Positions 47,731 through 55,728 of a stretch of DNA of 64,000 nucleotides are shown here, piece after piece. Position numbers and translations under genes: made by a program. The notes under the pieces were generated by a model, which was not told the DNA's origin, ran no database searches, and was given only the letters and a program-made list of their open reading frames with translations. The stretch is from assembly GCF_000710035.2 (NCBI RefSeq), contig NZ_JMJJ01000004.1:806001-870000 (forward strand), in the 5' to 3' direction. Position 1 is the stretch's first letter. Each line of letters begins with the position of its first letter. The stretch is from Pantoea ananatis LMG 2665 (GTDB lineage: Bacteria; Pseudomonadota; Gammaproteobacteria; Enterobacterales; Enterobacteriaceae).

Positions 47731-49839
47731 TTATGGGTTATGCGTCGTCAGGCGCTGAGCTTTGCGCGGCGCAGTGGCCAGCAGGGTACTGTCGCGACCC
47801 GCATTATTTAAGTTATCAGCCAGCTTGCGCATCATCAGCGCATTGTCGCGCGCATAGGGTGACGACTGAATTTGCTGATCGAGCAGCTGACTCAGGTGCC
47901 AGTCCAGCTGCTGCAAATCCCGGGCGCTGACCTTCTCCGGTAACGAATGCTGCAGATTCTGCAGCAGCCAGGCGCGGAGGAATTCCCCATCATAATTTCT
48001 CGGCTGATACAGCATCTGATAAGCACGCAGCGCATTTCGGCTGTACTCGTTATCATCCCCCGGGTCATTACGCAGCAGGTTGGTGATCTGTTGCGCCACG
48101 CGGGGCAGCAATAAAGACTTAAGCGCATTTTGATAAAGCGCCCAGGCTGCATCGCTGACCTGGTTTCCACGATATAAACCGGCTCGCATAGTAAGCGGCG
48201 GATTATCGAGAGAAAACTGGTCGGACACGGGTAACTTCACCAGGTTATTCAGAAAGGGTAGCAGATCAAAAATATTATCAGCGGGCTGATGTATCACCTG
48301 CTGACTTTGTTGTGAGATAACCGGCAATCGCGCCGTAACCTGCTGCAGATAGTGTTGGTTCTGATAGTAACTCGTCAGCCATAAGCCGCTCATGATCACC
48401 AGCGCGCCGGCCAGCATGCCGTAGCCAATCCAGTGCAGCAGCTGATTGCGGTACTCCCAGCGACGGTTGCTGCCCGCCAGACCACTCTCCCTGAACACCA
48501 GATTGCTCAGCAGATCGCGAATAAAAAAGCTCTGGCCTTTATTTCCGGGAATCGGGCTGCTGCGGTTCACGCGGTCCCAGGCGGCAATCGAATGGGAACC
48601 GGCCTGGCGCAGTTGCAGTTTGCGGCTGAGCTCACCCATTACTCTGTCGAAAGGTAAGCCCTCCTGGGTGCCGCTGGTAAAGAACAGCCCGCGCGGATTC
48701 CAGGCGACGGTTTCAGCGCGGGGTGAAAACACAATGTCCAGGTATTCGCTGAGCAGCGGGCGCAGAGACGAGAACTCCTGAGGAAACAAGAAACACTCTG
48801 CCCGCTCATTGAGATCGCGCTCGTGGGTCATCTGATCGGCCAGCTGTAGCTGCAGCTTCTGCTCTAACTGGGTAAACTGCAGGTCAAAGTGCGGATGCCA
48901 GTCCTGCTTATTGGGTTTACCGGCATCCCAGGGAAAGGTGAATCCCCAGATGGCATCGCGTCGGGCTTTATCCAGCGAGCCGTGATAGCTCATAAAGCCT
49001 TTCAGCAGGTCGGTCTTGGTCACCATGATATACACGGGAAAGTGAATACCGGTGTGCTGATGCAGTTCGTTCAGGCGGTCGCGCAGGGCGTTAGCCTGCT
49101 CAAAACGCGCCTCGGCCGAGTCGCTCAGCAAATCTGCGACGCTGATGCTCATGATAACGCCATTGATCGGCTGTCGGGCACGATAGCGCTTCAGCAGATT
49201 AATAAAGCTCTGCCACTCGCTGGCATCACGGGCGCGTTGACTCTCCTGTAACGCATAACGTCCGGCTGTGTCGATCAATACCGCACTGTCGGTGAACCAC
49301 CAGTCGCAGTTGCGTGTTCCGCCGACGCCGCGCACAGCCTCGTTACCAAAAGTATCGGTAAGGGGAAACTTCAGTCCGGCGTTCAGCAACGCGGTGGTTT
49401 TACCGGCACCCGGCGCGCCAATCATCAGGTACCAGGGAAGCTGGTAGAGATAATTCGCGTTGATGCGTGCCCACAGGCTGCCCTGACGCCGGCCAAAATG
49501 GGTGCGTTTCAGGCGCATGGCCGCTTCGCTAAAACGCTGACTCAGCAGGGCTTCCGTCGCCTGACGCTCGGCGGGATCGTCGCTTTCAACCACCTGCAGC
49601 CGATCCAGCAGACGACTGTTATACCAGGCACGGTAAGCCGCAGGGATTAACTGAAGCACGATCCAAAGCAGATAAAGCGTGCTCACGGCGATTTCGCGGT
49701 GCAGGGCGGGTTCAAGCGGACGGGTTTCATTCCAGGTGATAAGCGGCCCCAGCATCCACAACAGGCAACTCAGTGCTGTTACACCGATAAAGCTCCACAG
49801 CAGTCGATGCGTTAAAAATAAGCGAAAAGAAGCGCGCAT
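47731..49839 (-). CDS. tssM: TssM/IcmF inner-membrane protein, shortened periplasmic part
   Basis: A 702-residue protein, against about 1100-1200 for usual TssM. It has two N-terminal helices (about 15-35 and 52-70), a cytoplasmic P-loop domain with Walker A GAPGAGKT (141-148), LIDTAG (188-193) and VTKTD (273-277), the conserved GLFFTSGTQEGLPFDRVMG, and a third helix (470-490). Only about 210 periplasmic residues follow, against about 700 in other TssM, so the C-terminal region that contacts TssJ is absent. The stop is close to tagF and no remnant follows. ATG overlaps the tssL stop (TGATG). Confidence 0.9.
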   Translation of the reverse strand: MRASFRLFLTHRLLWSFIGVTALSCLLWMLGPLITWNETRPLEPALHREIAVSTLYLLWIVLQLIPAAYRAWYNSRLLDRLQVVESDDPAERQATEALLSQRFSEAAMRLKRTHFGRRQGSLWARINANYLYQLPWYLMIGAPGAGKTTALLNAGLKFPLTDTFGNEAVRGVGGTRNCDWWFTDSAVLIDTAGRYALQESQRARDASEWQSFINLLKRYRARQPINGVIMSISVADLLSDSAEARFEQANALRDRLNELHQHTGIHFPVYIMVTKTDLLKGFMSYHGSLDKARRDAIWGFTFPWDAGKPNKQDWHPHFDLQFTQLEQKLQLQLADQMTHERDLNERAECFLFPQEFSSLRPLLSEYLDIVFSPRAETVAWNPRGLFFTSGTQEGLPFDRVMGELSRKLQLRQAGSHSIAAWDRVNRSSPIPGNKGQSFFIRDLLSNLVFRESGLAGSNRRWEYRNQLLHWIGYGMLAGALVIMSGLWLTSYYQNQHYLQQVTARLPVISQQSQQVIHQPADNIFDLLPFLNNLVKLPVSDQFSLDNPPLTMRAGLYRGNQVSDAAWALYQNALKSLLLPRVAQQITNLLRNDPGDDNEYSRNALRAYQMLYQPRNYDGEFLRAWLLQNLQHSLPEKVSARDLQQLDWHLSQLLDQQIQSSPYARDNALMMRKLADNLNNAGRDSTLLATAPRKAQRLTTHNP

Positions 49840-51056
49840 CAGTGTGTTCCTTGGTGAGTGCTCAGTGTTTCAGGTGCGGCGAACAGCGTAATTTCAACAC
49901 GGCGGTTGCGGGTTCGGTTCTCGCTGCTGTCGTTCGGCAGCAGGGGATCGCTGTCACCGCGTCCTTCAGAGCGGATAACGTGGGTGTCAGCGAGCTGCAC
50001 CTGCAGCAGTTGGCTGACGGAACGCGCCCGGGCAAAAGAAAATTCGTAGCTGGAGGCAAAGCGGCTGCCGTCCACGGGCTTGTCGTCGGTAAACACCGAC
50101 ACCAGAATCGTGCCCTTCACATCTTTCATCGCGCTGGAAACCCGCGCCAGGATGGCCCGTCCAACCGGGTTGATGACCGTTCCCTGCTCGGCAAACAGCT
50201 TGTCAGCAGGAATAATCACCTTGCTGCCAAACGCGCCATCACTGACCTCCAGCTGACCGGCGGCGATCACGTCATTGAGCCGCTGGCGTAAATCCAGCAG
50301 GGCCTGCGGCGAGGAAGGGCGGCGATTTACCGTGATTTGCGGCAGCGGCATGTTGTAGAGGCTGCGCAGCAGCGGTTCGGCAGCATTGCCCAGTCGCCAG
50401 TTCAGCCCGCTGTAAATCAGACAGCCGATCAGGGCGACGAGCATCGCACAGGCCCAGAGCGGCACCATCGGCCGCGCGAGCGTGCTGACCAGCGGATGCA
50501 CCTGCACCAGCGGGGCGGAATCGGTACTTTGCTGAGCGCGGGTTTCATCAATCAGGGCCTTGAGTCGTGCCCGCAGGCTGTCGCACTGCGCCCGGCCTTT
50601 TTCACTGCCCCGATAACGACCTTCATAACCCAGTAACAGACAGTAATGGATGATTTCCAGCAGCCAGAGATGTTGCTGAGGGCTTTGCGAGATGCGAGAC
50701 AGCAGCTGAAAGAATTTTTCACCGCCCCAGCTTTCATTGTGAAAGGTGACCAGCATGCCGTTACCGGACCAGACGCCGCGCGTGCCCCAGGGCGTTTGCG
50801 CGGCCGCCTCATCCAGCGCGCTGCAGACGCAGTAACGTGCGCCAATGATCATTTCAAACGGCAAACCCGCCTGCTTGCAGCGCTGTTCAAAGACGCGCAC
50901 TTCATCAATCAGTGACTGACGTAAACCCGCAGGATCGTCGTGCGTGGCGGCCTGACGAATCTGCACCACCGCATTCAGCAGTGGCGCGGCCGCTTTAAGC
51001 AAAAGATTTTCGGTACCCGAGGTCGTGACCTCTCGCGGTGAGGATTCCACGCTCAT
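49839..51056 (-). CDS. tssL: TssL/DotU with C-terminal OmpA-like domain
   Basis: A 405-residue inner-membrane protein. The cytoplasmic DotU domain (about 20-180) has ALDEAAAQTPWG and the HYCLLLGYEGRYRG signature; one helix follows (about 200-218). The periplasmic part ends with an OmpA-like peptidoglycan-binding domain (RSEGRGDSDPLLPND, NRTRNRRVEI). Such evolved TssL proteins anchor the membrane complex to the cell wall. First membrane gene of the operon after the SH3 lipoprotein. Confidence 0.94.
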   Translation of the reverse strand: MSVESSPREVTTSGTENLLLKAAAPLLNAVVQIRQAATHDDPAGLRQSLIDEVRVFEQRCKQAGLPFEMIIGARYCVCSALDEAAAQTPWGTRGVWSGNGMLVTFHNESWGGEKFFQLLSRISQSPQQHLWLLEIIHYCLLLGYEGRYRGSEKGRAQCDSLRARLKALIDETRAQQSTDSAPLVQVHPLVSTLARPMVPLWACAMLVALIGCLIYSGLNWRLGNAAEPLLRSLYNMPLPQITVNRRPSSPQALLDLRQRLNDVIAAGQLEVSDGAFGSKVIIPADKLFAEQGTVINPVGRAILARVSSAMKDVKGTILVSVFTDDKPVDGSRFASSYEFSFARARSVSQLLQVQLADTHVIRSEGRGDSDPLLPNDSSENRTRNRRVEITLFAAPETLSTHQGTH

Positions 51057-51126
51057 TACTGTGTGTTCTTCCCGCGACAGATAGCGTTTCTGGCAACGTG
51101 ACCAGCACGGCAGGTAGTTAATTTCA

Positions 51127-51615
51127 TTAGTTCAGAATCCAGGTCGCCGTCGCGGTATTACGACAGGCTTTGCTGTCGCCTCCGACGTCAACGCACACTT
51201 GTTTAGTTTTTCGCGGACGCGGACGGTCATTGCGTAACGTGTCATCATAACGATAACTTTCTACGCCCGCCTTCAGCGGCACGTAACCGGTTAACATGCC
51301 ATCCGGCTTATCAGCAATGGCCAGCCAGTGGTTCTCAACGCTGCCAAGAACCTCAAAAGACTTTCCCGCCTCCAGGTAACGAACAACCTTGCCGCCGTAA
51401 TCGGGTTGGGTCATCACCGACGCCTTGTACAGGGCGCGCCAGGTTTGATTTATGGGCGTAAAGGTTGTTGGTGCCGCCACGGCATGACGGTGTACCAGTT
51501 TCACACCGTTCACATCACTGGTGACCAGGGTGTCATCATTCACCGCAGGCGGTGGCGTTTTACAGCCGGACAATAAAAGTCCCGCTAACAGGATAAACGC
51601 TAAATTTTTTTTCAC
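51127..51615 (-). CDS. SH3-domain lipoprotein, first gene of the type VI-like operon
   Basis: A 162-residue lipoprotein. A basic start (MKKNLAFILLAGLLLSGC) gives a lipobox LSGC at about residue 18. The mature part has a bacterial SH3-like domain (VMTQPDYGGKVVRYLEAGKSFEVLG, WLAIADKPDGMLTGYVPL), usually a cell-wall-binding module, and four Cys including two near the end. It occupies the place of TssJ but shows no TssJ transthyretin pattern. GTG at 51615 is chosen because AGGA stands in front; a GTG at 51627 is possible. 71 bases before tssL. Confidence 0.8.
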   Translation of the reverse strand: MKKNLAFILLAGLLLSGCKTPPPAVNDDTLVTSDVNGVKLVHRHAVAAPTTFTPINQTWRALYKASVMTQPDYGGKVVRYLEAGKSFEVLGSVENHWLAIADKPDGMLTGYVPLKAGVESYRYDDTLRNDRPRPRKTKQVCVDVGGDSKACRNTATATWILN

Positions 51616-51627
51616 CTTTTTCCTCAC

Positions 51628-52102
51628 GATATTATCAATATACCTGCATGTTGTTTATCAGAACACGGCTGTTCACCTTCACTGGGGAGGAAGCGCAGTC
51701 GGGTAGGTAAGCCGTTAAGATAATGCGGTAAATGACATTTATCCTGTACAGCGCTCAGTCTACCTAAGACTTTTGAGAATTCAAACCATTGCACCCAATG
51801 ATATAGCATGGTAAAGCGCGTTCATCACCTTCTTATCACACCGCGTTGTCGCGTCGGTTTCACCTTGCCGCGCACAGGGAAAAGCAGACATGCCGAGGCC
51901 AGCCAGACACGTCGGGCTGGATAGTGGCACAGTCAGATGACAGGCAAAAAAAAGCCTAAGCGCCAATAACAATTTAACAGCACGCATTGCCTGGACTGCG
52001 ATCCTGGCGGTCATTGTTCAGGCACCCTCATCCTTATGGCCCTGCGATCGGAAGCGGCACGGCTTTTGCTTGACTCTTTTTTTGCATTCAGAGGGTTGAG
52101 CA
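51628..52102. other. Divergent region between the type VI-like operon and nasR
   Basis: No gene is recognised. The promoter of the minus-strand operon should lie in the first part. Near the nasR end lies a sigma-54-like element (listed separately). A minus-strand frame of 77 codons with a hydrophobic start (51781-52014) was not called. Confidence 0.45.
52055..52071 (+). promoter_or_regulatory. Candidate sigma-54 promoter of nasR
   Basis: CGGCACGGCTTTTGCTT fits the sigma-54 consensus TGGCACG-N4-TTGCW except for the first base; GG (52056) and GC (52068) are 12 apart, as required. It would start transcription near 52081, 22 bases before the nasR ATG. No convincing NtrC box was found just upstream. 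Confidence 0.5.
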
Positions 52103-53326
52103 ATGGATGACGCACTGAGCTGGTTGCAGGCCTCACGGCAAAGCGATATTGCCAGTCTGGAGCGACTTCGGCAGACCGGTAAATTAATTACTACGGTCAG
52201 CGAGCTGGTTCATCAGTTGCAGCGCGAACGGGGGGCCAGCAACCTGTGGATCTGTTCGCAAGGGCGGCTGTATGGCGAGGAGCGCAGTGCAAGTGAGCAG
52301 GATGTCAGCCGGAGCCAGCTTGCGTTCAGCCGGGCATTACCCAGAGCGGAGGCTCAACCCGGATACAGCCGCTTTTGCAACCTGATCGCGACAGCGTTAC
52401 AGGCACTGGCAGACTTGCCGGTTCTGCGCCAGAAGATCGCCCGTCAGGACGTCACACATGCGCAGGCGATGGCGGCGTTCAATGCGATTATTCGTAGCCT
52501 GCTTAATCTGGTGTTTGAAGCGGCCGACACCGCCAGCCATCCGGAAATTACCCGGGCACTTATCGCCCTGTTCAGCTTTATGCAGGGCAAAGAGCTGACG
52601 GGACAGGAGCGGGCCCAGGGCGCGGCCGGATTTGCGGCCGGGGAGTTTACGGCCGAACAGCGCAGCACGATGGTGGCGCTTATTGAGGCGCAGGAACAGA
52701 GCTTTAATACCTTTCAGCAGTTTGCCGATGAGACCGTGCTGCTCAACTGGCAGCCGCTGGCGCAGCCCAGCCGGGAAATTGAGCGGCTGAGGCGCATCGC
52801 CTGTACCGACGGCAGGCGCGACGACAGCGGGGCCCTGCACTGGTTCTCGCTGCTATCTGAGCGCATCGATCAAATGAAGTCGCTGGAGGACCAACTGTCT
52901 GCTGTGCTGATGGCGCACTGCCGGGACGCTATCGCCCTGGCGCAGCATCAGGCTGGCGCGCCCCTGAGCGTGGCGCCGTCAGGCTGTGACTTCACGCTCT
53001 ATGTGTCTGGCGCAGACTGGCTGGCTACCCGGCCCACCGCGCTTAACAGCGAAGGCCTCGCCCCACAGCTGGGGCGATCGTTACTGTCGCTGATTGGTGA
53101 GCAGTCTCAGCATCTGCAGCGCCAGGCCAATGAGCTGGCCGCCATGCGCGCCACGCTCGAAGAGCGCAAGCTGCTCGATCAGGCTAAAAACTGGCTGATG
53201 CAGCAGCATGGCCTGAGCGAAGAAAAGGCCTGGCAGACGCTGCGCAAAAGCGCGATGGATCAAAACAAACGGCTGCCGGAAATCGCCCAGGCGATCGTGA
53301 CGGTCGCGGCCACAGTGAAGCGCTAA
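52103..53326 (+). CDS. nasR: Nitrate-responsive antiterminator NasR (NIT + ANTAR)
   Basis: A 407-residue RNA-binding regulator. The N-terminal NIT nitrate/nitrite-sensing domain spans about 35-300, with the helix motif LVHQLQRERGASNLWICSQG and a second repeat-like part. The C-terminal ANTAR domain (about 345-400) has LLDQAKNWLMQQHGLSEEKAW and TLRKSAMDQNKRLPEIAQAI. In Klebsiella, NasR binds hairpins in the nasF leader when nitrate is present and prevents termination. The leader directly downstream has the needed hairpins. ATG with GAGGG upstream. Confidence 0.95.
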   Translation: MDDALSWLQASRQSDIASLERLRQTGKLITTVSELVHQLQRERGASNLWICSQGRLYGEERSASEQDVSRSQLAFSRALPRAEAQPGYSRFCNLIATALQALADLPVLRQKIARQDVTHAQAMAAFNAIIRSLLNLVFEAADTASHPEITRALIALFSFMQGKELTGQERAQGAAGFAAGEFTAEQRSTMVALIEAQEQSFNTFQQFADETVLLNWQPLAQPSREIERLRRIACTDGRRDDSGALHWFSLLSERIDQMKSLEDQLSAVLMAHCRDAIALAQHQAGAPLSVAPSGCDFTLYVSGADWLATRPTALNSEGLAPQLGRSLLSLIGEQSQHLQRQANELAAMRATLEERKLLDQAKNWLMQQHGLSEEKAWQTLRKSAMDQNKRLPEIAQAIVTVAATVKR

Positions 53327-53341
53327 CCCGAAAGGGTTAGC

Positions 53342-53380
53342 TGCACAACGCTTGTGCGTGACCTGCGTCACCAACGTGCA
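53342..53380 (+). promoter_or_regulatory. Tandem NtrC binding sites upstream of nasF
   Basis: Site 1 TGCAC-N7-GTGC (53342-53357) fits the NtrC consensus GCACY-N5-RGTGC spacing exactly. Site 2 TGCGTC-N5-CGTGCA (53364-53380) fits the outer bases. Their centres are about 22 bases apart, roughly 95-117 upstream of the expected start site, the usual place for an enhancer. Confidence 0.7.
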
Positions 53381-53440
53381 AAAACGATTAAAAATCCGCC
53401 ACCTCTCGCCGCGCAGGGCAGACGTGACGGCAAATAATTC

Positions 53441-53457
53441 TGGCACGCGGTTTGCTT
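53441..53457 (+). promoter_or_regulatory. Sigma-54 promoter of the nas operon
   Basis: TGGCAC-GCGGT-TTGCTT matches the -24/-12 consensus at all key bases with the correct 12-base spacing (GG 53442, GC 53454). Transcription should start near 53467. Nitrogen control of nasF by NtrC and sigma-54 is established in Klebsiella. Confidence 0.88.
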
Positions 53458-53480
53458 TACCTTAAAGAGTGTACGTATTT

Positions 53481-53563
53481 GCTTTGCCAACGGCGGTAGA
53501 GCGAGTGCTTTGGATAAAGGCGTCCGTCCCCTTGCGAGAGCAGTGGGGAGGACGCCTTTTTTT
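53481..53563 (+). promoter_or_regulatory. NasR-responsive leader: ANTAR hexaloop hairpin and terminator
   Basis: Hairpin P1 is GCTTTGCC (53481-53488)/GGTAGAGC (53495-53502), eight pairs with two G-U, closing a six-base loop AACGGC with A at position 1 and G at 4, the features reported for ANTAR target RNAs. A second weak helix GCTTT/AAGGC (about 53506-53521) overlaps the base of the terminator. The terminator is GGCGTCC (53519-53525)/GGACGCC (53550-53556), extended by TCCCC/GGGGA, then seven T. With nitrate NasR should hold the P1-P2 form and let transcription through into nasF. Confidence 0.82.
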
Positions 53564-53583
53564 ATTTCTTCAGGGTGGTAAAG

Positions 53584-54834
53584 ATGAGCAAATCGCCAGT
53601 TTCACTCTCTCGTCGTCAACTGCTGTTATCCGGCGCCGCCGTCGGTGGACTCTGGCTGCTGCCGGGATTGCGCAACGCGGTATGGGCGGCAGGTTCCGAC
53701 GCGCCAGAAAAACCGACCGTGCGCGTCGGCTTTATTCCACTGACCGACTGCGCGCCGGTGGTTATGGCCTCGGTAAAGGGGTTTGACAAGAAATACGGCC
53801 TGACGCTGCAGGCCAGCAAAGAAGCGAGTTGGGCGGCGGTACGCGATAAACTCACCTCGGGTGAACTGGATGCAGCACACGTACTTTACAGCCTGATCTA
53901 TGGCCTTCAACTGGGCGTCGCCGGTCCTCAGCACGATATGGCGAACCTGATGACGTTAAACAACAACGGTCAGGCCATCTCACTGTCAAACCAGCTCAAG
54001 GCGCAGAAGGTGACCGATGGCGCCAGCCTGAAAAAGGCTATCGACAGCCAGGCGAAGGGCAGCATGACCTTCGCGCATACCTTTCCGACCAGCACCCATG
54101 CCATGTGGCTCTATTACTGGCTGGCTAACGCTGGTATCAACCCGTTTGAGGACGTGCGCACCGTCGTGGTTCCGCCACCGCAAATGGTGATGAATATGAA
54201 GATTGGTAACATGAGCGGCTTCTGCGTGGGAGAGCCGTGGAACCAGCGGGCGATCAGCGACAATATTGGTTTCACCGCCGCCACCAGCCAGCAGATTTGG
54301 CCGGATCATCCGGAAAAAATTCTGGGCACCCGCGCAGAGTGGGTCAAAGACAACCCGAATACGGCCCGCGCGCTCACGTCTGCGGTGCTGGAAGCCGCGC
54401 GCTGGATCGATGCGTCAGACGATAACCGACGTGAAACGGCGCAGGTACTGTCCGGACGCGCCTGGATCAACACCAAACCCGAGACGCTGGAAGGGCGCAT
54501 GCTGGGCCAGTACGAAAACGGACTGGGTCAAAAATGGCAGGATCCCCATGCGATGCGTTTCTTTCACGACGGCAGCGTCAGCTTCCCTTATCTCTCCGAT
54601 GGCATGTGGTTCCTGACCCAGCTTAAGCGTTGGGGCATGCTCAACAGCGATCCCGATTATCTGGCAGTCGCCAGGCAGATTAACCGTATTGATATCTACA
54701 AACAGGCTGCCAGCGCGGTCGGCAACGTCACGCTGCCCGGCAGCGACATGCGCAGCAGCACTTTACTGGACGGCAAAGTATGGGATGGCACCGATCCCGC
54801 CGCCTATGCCGCCAGCTTCGCGATCAAACGTTAA
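53584..54834 (+). CDS. nasF: Nitrate/nitrite ABC transporter substrate-binding protein
   Basis: A 416-residue periplasmic binding protein of the NrtA/NasF family. It has a twin-arginine signal (SLSRRQLLLSGAAVGGLWLLPG), unusual for a plain binding protein but known in this family. The mature part has FIPLTDCAPVVMASVKGF and GVAGPQHDMANLMTLNNNGQ, typical of nitrate or bicarbonate binders. First gene of the operon; ATG at 53584 with GGTGG upstream. A further ATG-less extension to 53575 is ignored. Confidence 0.95.
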   Translation: MSKSPVSLSRRQLLLSGAAVGGLWLLPGLRNAVWAAGSDAPEKPTVRVGFIPLTDCAPVVMASVKGFDKKYGLTLQASKEASWAAVRDKLTSGELDAAHVLYSLIYGLQLGVAGPQHDMANLMTLNNNGQAISLSNQLKAQKVTDGASLKKAIDSQAKGSMTFAHTFPTSTHAMWLYYWLANAGINPFEDVRTVVVPPPQMVMNMKIGNMSGFCVGEPWNQRAISDNIGFTAATSQQIWPDHPEKILGTRAEWVKDNPNTARALTSAVLEAARWIDASDDNRRETAQVLSGRAWINTKPETLEGRMLGQYENGLGQKWQDPHAMRFFHDGSVSFPYLSDGMWFLTQLKRWGMLNSDPDYLAVARQINRIDIYKQAASAVGNVTLPGSDMRSSTLLDGKVWDGTDPAAYAASFAIKR

Positions 54835-54845
54835 GAGAGGCCCTG

Positions 54846-55718
54846 ATGAAAACCCAGACTCGTCCACTGGCGCAGCCGGTCAATACGCCCACTCAGGCAA
54901 CGGTGGTTTCCCTCCAGGTTACGCCTAAAAAAGTGCGCCCGCCTGCGCGCCTGCGTCCGCTGCTACAGCGCTGTATTCCGGCGCTGTGCGGTGTCCTGCT
55001 CCTGCTTCTGGTATGGCAGATCGCGGCGCTGTACAGCCAGGGCTTTCCGGGGCCTTACGCGACCTGGGCGGCGGCGAAAGTCCTGTTTGCCGATCCGTTT
55101 TACAACAACGGCCCTAACGATCAGGGCATTGGCTGGAACGTCCTGGCCTCGCTGCAGCGCGTGGCCATCGGGTTCGGTCTGGCGGCGCTGGTGGGCATTC
55201 CCGCCGGTTTTCTGTTGGGGCGTTTCACCTTTGTGGCGCGCATGTTCAATCCCATTATCGCCTTGCTGCGTCCGGTCAGTCCGCTGGCCTGGTTACCTAT
55301 CGGTCTGCTGCTGTTCCAGCGGGCGGAACCGGCCTCTAGCTGGACCATTTTTATCTGTTCGATCTGGCCGATGATCATCAACACCGCAGAAGGCGTACAG
55401 CGCATCCCGCAGGATTACCTCAACGTGGCGCGCGTGCTGCAGCTCTCTGAATGGACCATTATGCGCCGCATCCTGTTTCCCGCCGTGCTGCCTGCCGTCC
55501 TCACCGGGGTGCGCCTCTCGATTGGCATCGCCTGGCTGGTGATTGTCGCGGCGGAGATGCTGACGGGCGGTCTGGGCATTGGCTTCTGGATCTGGAACGA
55601 ATGGAACAACCTGAACGTTGAAAACATCCTGATTGCCATTCTGCTGATTGGTGTAGTCGGCCTGCTGCTTGAGCAGGGACTGATGCTGCTGGCGCGTCGT
55701 TTTAGCTGGGATAAATAA
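54846..55718 (+). CDS. nasE: Nitrate ABC transporter permease
   Basis: A 290-residue inner-membrane permease with six or so helices. The cytoplasmic EAA loop is visible around EGVQRIPQDYLNVARVLQLSEW and MRRILFPAVLPAVLTGVRLSIG, typical of NrtB/SsuC/TauC-type permeases. The ATG at 54846 follows AGAGG; the family N-terminus fits. It lies 11 bases after nasF and 10 before nasD. Confidence 0.94.
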   Translation: MKTQTRPLAQPVNTPTQATVVSLQVTPKKVRPPARLRPLLQRCIPALCGVLLLLLVWQIAALYSQGFPGPYATWAAAKVLFADPFYNNGPNDQGIGWNVLASLQRVAIGFGLAALVGIPAGFLLGRFTFVARMFNPIIALLRPVSPLAWLPIGLLLFQRAEPASSWTIFICSIWPMIINTAEGVQRIPQDYLNVARVLQLSEWTIMRRILFPAVLPAVLTGVRLSIGIAWLVIVAAEMLTGGLGIGFWIWNEWNNLNVENILIAILLIGVVGLLLEQGLMLLARRFSWDK

Positions 55719-55728
55719 GGGGAACATC

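Noticed and set aside
42666..51615. Calling the operon a complete type VI secretion system
   Set aside because: No sheath, tube, baseplate, ClpV or effector genes are present; only regulators and membrane parts.
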